A stretch of DNA of 64,000 nucleotides, taken from positions 15,562,318-15,626,317 of the forward strand of contig NC_133301.1 of the NCBI RefSeq assembly GCF_005239225.2, given 5' to 3'. Position 1 is the first letter of the stretch, and each line of letters opens with the position of its first letter. Under the pieces are notes generated by a model that saw nothing but the letters and a program-made list of their open reading frames with translations, searched no databases and was not told the DNA's origin. Positions 23,900 through 33,712 of this stretch are shown piece after piece. The stretch is from Populus alba (lineage: Eukaryota; Streptophyta; Magnoliopsida; Malpighiales; Salicaceae). The translations under genes and the position numbers were made by a program.

Positions 23900-25680
23900 C
23901 TATCTGATTAGTACTTAAAAGTGCATGTTTATCAAGGGTTTATATCATCATTTTGCACTTAAAGTATCAATAACTCCTTAACTAAAACATGTTTTATAAT
24001 AACAAGTCTAATATTATAAATTACCCTAATATATGGTAAATGTTCATCTTAAATGCAGGCATATCACATAAATCAAAGGATTGATTGATGAATTCAATTA
24101 CTGAAATTTTGAAGATAAAGAAGGGTGAAGCTTAGAAAAGAGACGTTGGTGCAGTCCAAACTGGAACACTGTTCGGTAATTGGGTCATATCTTGAGTTCT
24201 AGATATCCAAATGATCTGAAAGTTTTACAGAGATTTGATAAGACATAGGCCTACAACTTTTATTTGGACATCAAGATCTAAGAAGGCCGTTTTCAAGTCC
24301 AAATAATAGCAACAACGGAGAAGTCCGAAGCTGTCCTGCAGCCCAAATACTATTCAGTGTTCAGCCTATATCTTGAGTTCTAGAAGTCCAAATGACCTCA
24401 TCTTTTTTTTTCTGGAAAGCTAAGAGAATTTCTCATAACTTTCATTTGGACATCTAGACCCAGTTCTGATGCTAGCATTTTTGTTTTATTTAGACAAGAT
24501 GATAAGGATTTTCACTAAGTCAAAAGTTGGCCACTCACTCAACAATGAGTCATCAAAGCAATAATTCCGAATTTTGGCCTATAAAAGGAGGCATTTGCCA
24601 TGTATTTAGGGGCTTGGTTGTTCAGATCAAGTTCATGCTCTTTATTTCTCTCTTAATTTCTTGTTTATGATTTTCATTTCCTTTCCTTTCCTTAGTTAAC
24701 TTGTATTTTATTTATGTTCTTGTTTTATTTATTTATGTTTTTCTTCTTCATTATGTTTAGCTAAGTTTATTATGTCAAGGTGAAAAGGTTACACTAATGG
24801 TGTAAGAACAAGTATGGTGTAAAATCAATATGGACCTTAATGTTTAATATTAACATGTCTTATCTTTTTATCTTACTAATTCTTAATACCTTTGCTTGTT
24901 AAATGGTTAATCTAAATTTGTGTTGTATAATACTTGGTACAACAAATGCTTGGCACTCTCATAACCCAACCGTATGGTATTACCTACACCTAAGGCTATG
25001 AAATGTACTTGATTTGTTGTTAACATCAGTTAACATCATGAATTCCTGACAATATTAAAAGTTTGGTGTTATGTAAATAAGATAATTAATATGATCATGT
25101 TAATAATTTATAATGAGCTATTAATGACAAATCATCCGACTGGAACCTCCTTCATGTGTGGTTTCCAAATTGAGTAATAAGAGTTTATACTATACTTGTT
25201 TGAAATACCATTGGTGGATCCTCTAACCTTGACATTTGTCTTTATCATTGTTTAATCCTTACATTAATCTTCCATCTCAAAGTTCTCATTAATTTCTTCC
25301 TCCTCGTCTTTTTATTGTTATTATTATTATTATTACTAATATTATTATTATTATTATTATTATTTATTATTAGTAGTAGTAGTAGTATTATTATTAGTAT
25401 TATTATTATTATTTACATTCTTGTTATATTTTTATGTACGTTAAGTATGCTTTGTGTTTGATCAAGGATCCTGATATTGTTGATCTTGCCTTGTTCATTC
25501 GCATCAGAAATCTGTTTATATTATATAATATATCTCTTTGATCTTTTCATAACTCAGTATATAGGCTGGAAACCTCTTTACAATGCTTACGGAGCAAAGA
25601 GTTGTGCATAGTAAGTGTTGTAAAGATAAAACAAAATTGGTTTTTCCGAAACGGGTCGTCTCAAAATTTGATTGACCTAA
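23900..25680. other. Repeat-rich spacer, probably retroelement LTR-derived
   Basis: No coding sequence seen. Two related stretches (24170-24250 and 24355-24430) share TATATCTTGAGTTCTAGA/CATATCTTGAGTTCTAGA and CCAAATGA, a pattern I associate with LTR sequence, followed by a T-rich zone (24640-24770). An LTR origin is suspected but I could not define its ends. Confidence 0.4.
25312..25415. repeat. ATT/AGT trinucleotide microsatellite
   Basis: An interrupted (TTA)n tract of about 100 bp with an internal (GTA)n stretch. Confidence 0.95.
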
Positions 25681-25689
25681 AACTTCAAC

Positions 25690-25905
25690 CGGACCCAAAG
25701 TCCTGTATTTGGTTGAGCTAAACTGAGATTCCTTTCGGCAATCCCCTCTAACAAGAACCAAAACCTGCGTGTGGTTAGGATAGATTGAGATTCCTTTCGT
25801 CAATCTCCTTTAACCAGAACCAAAATCCTGCATGTGCGGTTAGGATAGACTGAGATTCCTTTCGCCAATCCCCTCTTACCAGAACCAAAACCCTGTGTGT
25901 AGCTC
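25690..25905. repeat. Minisatellite, three units of about 65 bp
   Basis: Three successive imperfect copies of a unit containing GAGATTCCTTTCGNCAATC, then CAGAACCAAAA and CCTG. No gene is associated. Confidence 0.85.
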
Positions 25906-25919
25906 AATCAACCTGAAAG

Positions 25920-27220
25920 CTAAAAAAAATGGTGGAAGGTCAGACATCTTTGTCACTACAAAGGCTCAAAGAAACAACAAACTACCTTGACAATTTTAAT
26001 AAAATAGCATCCATTGTTCAGAAAAAAACAGAGACAAAAAAGTGATCTCATGTGCTAAAATAGAAACACTGATAATAAGTATGAAGCTAGATGTATCCAT
26101 TATCCCCAACAATCATAACTCAAAAACAAGAAAAAAACCAACTTTTCCAATTACAGCTTGAATAATGGATCAGTGCATTGCCATCTTTTCCGGTGGATGG
26201 TAAAACTGCAGTTAGTATCAGTACATTCAAGGGCGAAGTCATCTTTTCCGGTGGACGATAAAACTGCTACTTCATAAAGAAGAATACAAGTTTTTGGTTA
26301 ATTGCTTTTATGCATTTCAATTATTTGTTTTCTACGATGTTGTTTGTTTTGATCAGCATTATTTAATTAGATTCAAGATTAATAAGTTAATCTGTAACCT
26401 AACTTGATTTAGGTTTTAAAAAACTCGAGTGAAAATTAACTCAATCAAACCTGATTAACCAAATAAATCAATCCACAACCTAGTCAACCCAGTTAAAATC
26501 CAATTTATTAAACCACTTAACATATTTAAATGTGTGCAATATGTATGTATTTTGAATTTAATATTAATAATTATAACTTTGTAACATAAGTTTATTTAGT
26601 TAATAAGAACTAGTCCACATCTGTTCTCTCATCTATATCTCACTATTGTTTTCTTCTTGTACTATTTTGGGGGCTGCTTTATCTATCTTTCTTTCTCTTT
26701 TATCTCTCATTATACTTATAAAATCTATTCAAGTCATAGATTGAGTGATTTAATTTAAAATAATATTATTTTAAGAATTTAAAAAAAAAAACTTATAACA
26801 AAGTTATTTTAAAAATTATTTGAAAAGTCAAATCTAGTTTCACTTGAATTTTAACTAGATCATATGTTGACCTCATAGATCAATATAGTTTAATTAGATC
26901 AACTCTTATTTAGTAAAAAAAAACCTAGTTTGAGAGTAAAATATTAAATTCTTCATACCATCAAGTTGACCCGTTAAGTTAGACTGGATTTAATAACACC
27001 TCTCCCGGCTCTCAATCCATTGAACACAAATGAAAAAAAGCTTTACGTACAGATGTTTGGGTTTGTTTAGAGATTAGTGATAGCAAATAGGCTCAAAAGG
27101 TTGGATATGTTATTACTTCCTCCCCCTGTCCTCTATTTTTATTTTATGCTAGCTAGCCTCTAATTTTGGCTCTACCACCTTTCTATAATAATACTCCACT
27201 ACTCAACAAATATGAAGAAA
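25920..27220. other. AT-rich spacer
   Basis: No gene recognised. A short motif, CATCTTTTCCGGTGGA followed by GATAAAACTGC-like sequence, is repeated near 26188-26210 and 26241-26265. Confidence 0.5.
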
Positions 27221-27224
27221 TTCT

Positions 27225-27345
27225 ACAAAATCATTTCTTGACATAACATCTCACGCACCCCTCAGCCCTTGTCAAATCCTCCGTCCCCTTATGCCCTTGC
27301 TCAGACTTGCCCCCGGGGCATCTTTTATATGGAATATGCAATTTC
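27225..27345 (+). repeat. RPN13-intron-like fragment
   Basis: Matches part of 21205-21335 (AAAATCATTTCTTGACA…ACATCTCAC…CAGACTTGCCC…GGGCATCTTTTATATGG). The match ends abruptly after TATATGG. Sequence to about 27540 has minus-strand open frames I cannot identify. Confidence 0.65.
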
Positions 27346-27961
27346 CAAAAGGTCTGAGGAATAGAACAAAGAGGGCAATGATTGGGCATCAGTCTTGAAA
27401 CCATAATGATCCGATGGACGGGAGCCGCTAGTGGAGAAGGATTCATGCATCTCTGTTTTCGTGTATTTCTCATGCCCTTTTTCACTGTACAACCGAACTT
27501 TTGCCTCTTCAGTTTTTCCTTTTGGACGCTCTTCAATCAATGGAAAGAGGAAACACCACAGAAAGGTGTAAACAGTAAACTGACAAGAAATTCAATGCTC
27601 ACACATTGAATTTTTATTTGCATGTTTCAGGTCAAATTACAGAGTAAAATCTCAATTATCAAGATTGTCTTGTTCGTTATTGATGATGATTAGTGATTCG
27701 AAATGGATGCTGGAAATTGGAACAAAGTGTTAGTGGAATTTGCTCCCGCTTTGGGGGACTTGATTTTCTTTTCTTTGAGTTATGTCGTGAATTCAAGTTA
27801 CGCAGGATTTAAGAATTCTTCAAGACATAGAACCATCTTAATTGGGGATCAAAAACTTGATGGACGAGTTGTTAGATAGGTTGTGAGAACATCAAGGCCC
27901 AAAGAAGAAGAGGAATTCTTTATGGGGCACAGTTACGGACATACGTAGAGAAGATACAGAG

Positions 27962-28119
27962 TTGAGTTGAAACTTGTTAATTGACCTTAAAAAGATACAG
28001 AGCCCCTAACTTAAGGCAAAGACAGATATTTTAGAGAAGGTGGTGCTCAAGGGTTTCAAGGGACTTTTCTCCGGAAAACAAAAGTCCATAAACAACTTTT
28101 CCAAGGAGCTCAAATTCTC
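27962..28119 (-). pseudogene. Relic of an RLP leucine-rich-repeat exon
   Basis: Over about 150 bp this parallels exon 5 and its flank in the RLP gene (36862-37035): GTTGAAACTTGTTAATT, TTTTAGAGAAGG.GTGCTC.A, TTTCCAAGGAGCT.AAATT. It is frameshifted and interrupted. It is the trace of a third RLP copy in the window. Confidence 0.7.
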
Positions 28120-28259
28120 AATTAATTAATTAATTATAGACTGGGTTAACTTTCACATGATCTAAGTTTTTTTTCTAATAAAAAAATATTATATATATTT
28201 TTTATATTGAAAAACATTTGCGATTGTAGCGTAGCGTGGGCTATAAATATATTATTTTC

Positions 28260-28780
28260 ACTATTAGAGACAAGTAACAACTTGTTAAATCTTTTAAAAT
28301 ACACTAGATGGAGGTGCATCTTTAAAGTTGTTAAAATAAGAAATTTACTTTCGATTAATATACAATCTAACCAATTGATACAATAGATCATAATAAATTT
28401 GGAGTAGAAGTTCTAAATAAGGTGACTCTAAATTAGCGGCACAAGTCGTTCTTCCAATATGCTACTTCTCTTCAAAAAGGATATTCATTAGCTTAATTAT
28501 TATAATTCGAAGTAGATAGTTTCCTTGCCAGAATTATATAAAATTAAAAACGGATAACCTCGACCTCTTTTATGAACATGTTCTTGCACTTATCATCCTT
28601 TATTAATTTTAGAATAATATTGCCAACATATTAGTTTTTTTATTTTTATGATCACTTAATACCTTCAAATTAGTTTTCAAGTTTTGAGATTAAGTTCATA
28701 GATCTATTCTCACCACGAGATTTCAAATAATTTAATATTTAATTAAAATAAATAAATAAATAAATAATATAGATATCATA
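28260..28780. repeat. Segment duplicated at about 40.9-41.2 and 42.0 kb
   Basis: The stretch around 28420-28720 (TAAATTAGCGGCACA, ATATTCATTAGC, TTTCCTTGCCA, GATAACCTCGAC, TTATCATCCTTTATTAATTTTAGAATAAT) recurs at 40907-41190, and its right part resembles 41960-42110. In both places it sits beside RLP-derived DNA, so it is probably part of the same segmental duplication. Confidence 0.75.
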
Positions 28781-28984
28781 TTTTTTCTTAACCAATTACC
28801 ACAACAAAAACGACCTAGCATTACCATGTTGAAACAATGCCTACCCAAATAACTCAAGCCCAAACAATGACATGAATTGGGTAAGCAATGTCTACTTTTT
28901 TATATATATAATAAATAGGAGTGAAGATGTGAAACAATGATGAATGGGAAAAGATAAACATTAATTAAAAGCCTAGTTAAGAGT

Positions 28985-29400
28985 TTGAGATATTTAACAT
29001 GCATTTATTGGATATTTTTTTTTGGAGTAGGACTTTTGAATAGGTTTATAGAAACACCAACTATGACTCATTTCAAAGCTTTGAAGCAAATTCTTCGGTG
29101 TATCAAATATACTATTGATTTTGGCTTATTTTATGAATATTCTAATAACTTTGATCTTGTGGGTTATAGTGATAGTGATTGAGTTAGAGATATTAATGAT
29201 TGAAAGAGTGCTATGGATTTTGTTTTCTACATTGGAGACACATTATTCACATGGAATTCTAGTAAGCAATCTATAGTCATTTTGTTAATATGTGAAGCTG
29301 AATATGTAGTTAATACATCATGTGTTTATCATTTCATATGGCTAAGATGATTATTGAAAGAATTGTAAATGTCACAAGAAAAGCCTTTATATGGACAACC
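28985..29400 (+). pseudogene. Copia retrotransposon RT/RNase H relic
   Basis: Open at 28985-29182, this resembles the end of the copia reverse transcriptase and the start of RNase H (RPDL-like start, FIETPTMTHFKALKQILRCI, DLVGYSDSD). Stops then interrupt it, but the remaining RNase H landmarks follow in order: a SKQSIV-like stretch near 29263, CEAEYV at about 29290, and an LNHINHKAAYLK-like end near 29410. Only a 3' piece of pol is present, with no LTR visible. It lies directly upstream of the HMA pseudogene. Confidence 0.8.
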
Positions 29401-30369
29401 GTTAAAACTTCTAAACCACATCAACCACAAAGCAGCTTACCTCAAGTAAGGTATGCTAGGAATGCTAGTACCTTCTCTAGTCACACCAGTTCATTATCCT
29501 CGAATCTCTGACAAGACCAATACACCCGAGTTTTCCTAGCAACCCTGAACCAAACAACTAGCTAGGTGGCGACTCCTAATGGGGTGTTAGAAGTACTGCT
29601 TTGGCGGCTAAAATGGCAAAGCTTGTGGAAGAAGCTCGAAACAGCAAGTCTAAAACTCGAAGATTCATAGACAAATTTGCTCAGTACTATACTCCAGGTT
29701 AGGCATACTGCAGTCCAATTACTCATCCAGTTTTATAGGCTTTCACTGAAGTAGAGTACCGAGAACGAGTATTTGGACACAGCCCTTCACATCATTCTTT
29801 TAGAATGAATCGTCAGCTCCATTGCTAGACAATCCTACCTTTCATTTTGTGGGAAATTTTTCATTTTAGTTCATTGTTCAGATTTGCAGCGGTGATATTC
29901 ATGCCGGCTGGCGTAGCAGTGATTCCATTAGAATTACGAGTTTTACTTAGCACTGGTTGTTTTAGTCAGTGCATGTCCACGTGCTCTTATCCTGTCTACA
30001 CCAGTAGCAACTTTTTGTGTACTATCTTGAAACACTAGGCAAGATTAAGGCAATGGCTTTCGACAAAACCAGTACCTTAACAGATTTCCAACAACTCTGT
30101 GCGAAGATATCAGCTTATACACATTGCTTTATTGGTAAAGACTATGTCTATAATTCTTCAATTATGGCGAGCTTAATTTACTCTTCACTGGCAAGTAATG
30201 TTTATTCAAGTTTCTCAGGGTATCAAGCATCGAGACTAAATCAAGTCATCCAATGGCAGCTGCGCTATAGTCGACTATGGAAGGTGGCATTCAATAGAAC
30301 CAAAGCCTGAGGATGTAGAGGAATTTCAAAATTTTCCTGGAGAAGGAATCCAAGGAAAAATTGAAGTGA

Positions 30370-30373
<4 letters not shown>

Positions 30374-30406
<33 letters not shown>
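30374..30406 (+). repeat. (TA)n microsatellite inside the HMA exon
   Basis: A TA run of about 32 bases lies where the family has a single IleTyrIleGly. Read in the local frame it encodes alternating Ile-Tyr (five pairs), with open frame on both sides (GKIEVKN before, IGNIKIAHRASG after). Confidence 0.9.
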
Positions 30407-30409
<3 letters not shown>

Positions 30410-30957
30410 TAACATAAAGATTGCTCACAGAGCTTCCGGAACAGGTAAAAAGCCTTTATGTAGTTCTTATCCATAATCATATCTACTTTCTGGTCTGTTT
30501 GCGTTTCACTTCAAACTGACATGGAAGTAAAATTAATGCCATGTGCAGCTAGATCATGCTCTTGAAGTAGTCCATGCAGAACTCCTACCTGAAGGCAAGG
30601 CTACGACTATCAAAGAACTTAAGAAGGAAGGGCCAACAGCAATGATTGGAGATGGCCTGAATGATGCCCCTGCATTAGCTATCGCTGATATTGGCATTTC
30701 AAAGGGAATTTCAGGCTCGGCACCTGCAATAGATACAGGACATGTGATTCTTATGTCCATTGATCTTAGAAAAGTCCCGAAAGCCATCCGGCTTGCTTGC
30801 AAAGCTCCTTGGAAAGTTATTGAGAATGTGATTATGTCCATGTCCACAAAGTCTGCTATCCTTGCCTTGGCTTTTGCTGGTCACCCACTTGTTTGGGCAG
30901 CTTTTCTTGCCGATTTGGGTACATGTTTGCTGGTGATTTTCAGCAGCATGCTGCATT

Positions 30958-31148
30958 TGTTGGGTAAACGACCAAAGTCCCACATTGGCTAGAAATGGGG
31001 AGGATCAAGGGTATATAAAGATGGACAAATATCTTCATTGTTATGAGGCCTTTTGGGGTACAACCCAAAAGCAAATCCATGAGAACTTAGGCCTAAAGTG
31101 GACAATATCATACCAATGTGGAGATAAGTGATGTCCATAGTCCCAACA
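30958..31148 (+). repeat. Left LTR of the TRIM
   Basis: 191 bp, TG…CA ends. Contains GGGTATATAAAGATGG, a plausible TATA-type promoter for element transcription. Confidence 0.95.
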
Positions 31149-31502
31149 AGTGGTATCAAAGCCTTGCCCCGGAGTTAGCCATGATGGATGAATCCTCGGA
31201 ATGCCGAACAAAAGATGGTGGGCCCCCAAGCAAATCACGATGTAATCCGTGGATCAGCTTTATTGGATAGACGGGTGCTCTCCGGATGCTTCACGGACGT
31301 GTCCTGGCTCCAACACGGTGAAGAGGAGTTGACCTAGAAAGAGCAAATCCATCAAGTCAGGTAGTGCTCTCTGGATGCTTCATGGACGTGTCCTGACCCC
31401 AACACGGTGAAGTGGAGAATGAAGAATCATGGTTGATAGAGAGTGGACGGATGAATGATCGTTTGAGGGGAGGCTCGGTGGTCCTTTGTTCGAGGGGAGG
31501 AT

Positions 31503-31693
31503 TGTTGGGTAAACGACCAAAGTCCCACATTGGCTAGAAATGGGGAGGATCAAGGGTATATAAAGATGGACAAATATCTCCATTGGTATGAGGCCTTTTG
31601 GGGTATAGCTCAAGAGCAAATCCATGAGGGCTTAGGCCTAAAGTGGACAATATCATACCAATGTGGAGATAAGTGGTGTCTATAGTCCCAACA
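31503..31693 (+). repeat. Right LTR of the TRIM
   Basis: 191 bp and the same length as the left LTR, with roughly ten substitutions between them, for example CTTCATTGTTATGAG against CTCCATTGGTATGAG. This dates insertion to some time ago. Confidence 0.95.
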
Positions 31694-32644
31694 GCATTTA
31701 CGAGGGACACACAATCATGCTGGAAAATGCACTAAAACATCAGGCGCATTGCGTTCACGTAAACATGGTAATAAGAATTCATCGCATAATAATCACAGTG
31801 ACTGTTGTTCTATCAAAAAAGTCTAGAAGGTGCGGTTCGGGGCTACAAACTCAAGCTGTGCCTCAGGTGGTTGCTCTAACGTGAAAGTTCAGAAGGTGCA
31901 GGGTGGGGCTCAAAATTCAAGCTGTTCCTCAGTGTGTTGCTCTACCCTTAAAGTTGAGAAGGTACCAAGAGGAGCTCAAAATTTAATCTGCACCTCAGGG
32001 TGTTGCTCCCGAAAGTTGAGAAAGCGCATAGTGGGGCTCAAAATTCAAGCTATGCCTCAGGATGTTCTACCCAGAAAGTTGACAAGGTGCTGCTTGAGGC
32101 TCAAACTCAAGGTGCGCTTCAAAATGTTGCTCTAGCCAGAAAGTTGAGGAGGTGCAGAGTGGGGTTCAAAATTCAATTAGCTGTGCCTCAGGATGTAGCT
32201 ACAGCCAGAAAGTTGTGAAGGAGCAGCATGTGGCTCAAAGTTCAAGCTCTGCCTCAGGATGCCATCTTAGTGTGAGCTCATGTAGAAAGCAAGAGTGCGC
32301 AGACTCAGCTGAGAGCCATGATGGATGTGTTGGAACCAATGTTATTGGACTTCATGAAGCCACGCACCATGATGGCAAATCATCCACTCCACCGTGTTTG
32401 TTCAGTCCTTCACAACTCGAGACATACATGCGAGGATCCAATAGAAACTCAAGGTCGCTGCCCAGAAGAAAATGGCCTTCCCAAGGCAAAACACCGCCCT
32501 CATTCACACAAGGAACCTGCCGATACTCATCATGGTATTCATTACTATTCAAACTATTGTTCTCACGATTCAGAAGAAAGCAAAATAATGACAAAAGTTA
32601 CAACTAACTGCTGCTCCAACAACAGCTGGAGAAGAGATTGTTGA

Positions 32645-33700
32645 ATCCAGTTTCAATCATCAGCATCAACACCAAGAGGTCCACCAAGAATGGAAGAAGT
32701 GCTGCACAGACTGCACTCCACTTCACACTGTTATTGATATTGAACCAACAACAATGCATGCTTGTATGAGCGTGGAGAAGATAGAACTGAATTGAAAACA
32801 ATTTGAGGCTGTGTCCTTTCAGTAGTCTGAATGCCATAATTTGAAAACAGCAAGATTCTAAGGACATTTGTGGTCAGATTTGTAGGCAAACAAAGAGTCA
32901 AAACCCACTAAAATTAGTTGATGATGACATTTAAATTATTCCCCTTTATGAATCCTATTCTTTCTTTAAAAGTTCATGCCCAACTTATCAATTATACATT
33001 GAATTAATTGGTGCCGCACAGATTCATAAAAAAAATGTTGTGCGTTCACAGCCTGCAAAGGGAATTATTTTCTAGACCTTGCCACTTCCATTTTGTTGCC
33101 ATTTTCTATAACAAAAATTTGTAAACTGATTTGAAAATATCTTTTGCTGTGAAGTTAATATTATTAAACTTTTATTTTTCCATATTTGAAGAAAAAATAC
33201 CTCTTGCTTTTCATCCTCGTTTTCATACGAATAAACACTATATTTCAAACACGCACGAATACAACATCTATGAAATAACTTTGATATTGAAAGATTTTGG
33301 AAGTTTTGAATTTGACCTGAGTGTTTTGAATTTTTTTTTTATCATATTATCCTTTTAGTTTTGGTGGGGTCAGTATTGTCCTTCTAATTGCAATTTTTTT
33401 TTTTGTTTTTTACCATACAATCCATGAAATAAATTTGAATTGATATTTGTGTTGTAATGTATTCCTTTAATATTAAATATTTTTGGATATTTGTGTTGTA
33501 AATTTGAATTGATCATCTGTAAAAATCAAGTAATAATGTAATATACAAGGGAAGTAAAAAGTCATGGAATTGAAACCCTTCCTGTATATAAACCCTCAAA
33601 ACCAAATGGAATTGTATAAATTAATACAATATCGCTTGAGCATGCCTTTAAACTTATTTAAATCTTAAAACTAGAATACATAACGATGCACCAAGTCTTG
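32645..33700. other. Spacer between HMA pseudogene and RLP gene
   Basis: No gene seen. A few bases of degraded HMA 3' flank may continue to about 32870. The right 100 bp are the RLP 3' flank shared with 22645-22840. Confidence 0.6.
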
Positions 33701-33712
33701 GTACCATCAAGG

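Larger units (their letters stand above)
30958..31693 (+). mobile_element. TRIM retroelement with 5-bp target duplication
   Basis: A terminal-repeat retrotransposon in miniature, 736 bp: two 191-bp LTRs (30958-31148, 31503-31693), each TGTTGGG…CCCAACA. A primer-binding site complementary to initiator Met-tRNA (TGGTATCAAAGCC, with one change from TGGTATCAGAGCC) starts two bases after the left LTR, and a purine tract CGAGGGGAGGAT lies directly before the right LTR. The flanking 5-bp duplication GCATT (30953-30957 and 31694-31698) is perfect. It has no coding capacity and needs enzymes from other elements. It splits the last HMA exon; removing it and one GCATT rejoins the reading frame (…SMLHL then RGTHNHAGK). 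Confidence 0.96.
29590..32644 (+). pseudogene. P1B-type heavy-metal ATPase (HMA2/HMA4-like) pseudogene
   Basis: Functional relatives export Zn2+/Cd2+ across the plasma membrane. Blocks in order: KMAKLVEEA…[13 protein letters not shown] (about 29600-29700), the membrane metal site reading [10 protein letters not shown] instead of CPCAL (about 29968), the phosphorylation loop DKTSTLT instead of DKTGTLT (30062), SSHPMA of the N domain (about 30240), EEFQNFPGEGI (about 30320), an exon from 30549 with [10 protein letters not shown], two membrane segments, and a Cys-Cys-rich C-terminal tail (31699-32644) with repeats around SSCASGGCSN, typical of HMA2/HMA4. Damage: frameshifts in the early exons, a 2-nt insertion after the HP motif, TAG at about 31825, later frameshifts, and a 736-bp TRIM at 30958. 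The 5' half (first membrane domain) is absent. Introns remain, so it is an unprocessed duplicate. Confidence 0.9.

Noticed and set aside
30554..30983. Minus-strand frames within the HMA exon
   Set aside because: Shadows of the ATPase frame, which has clear family motifs.
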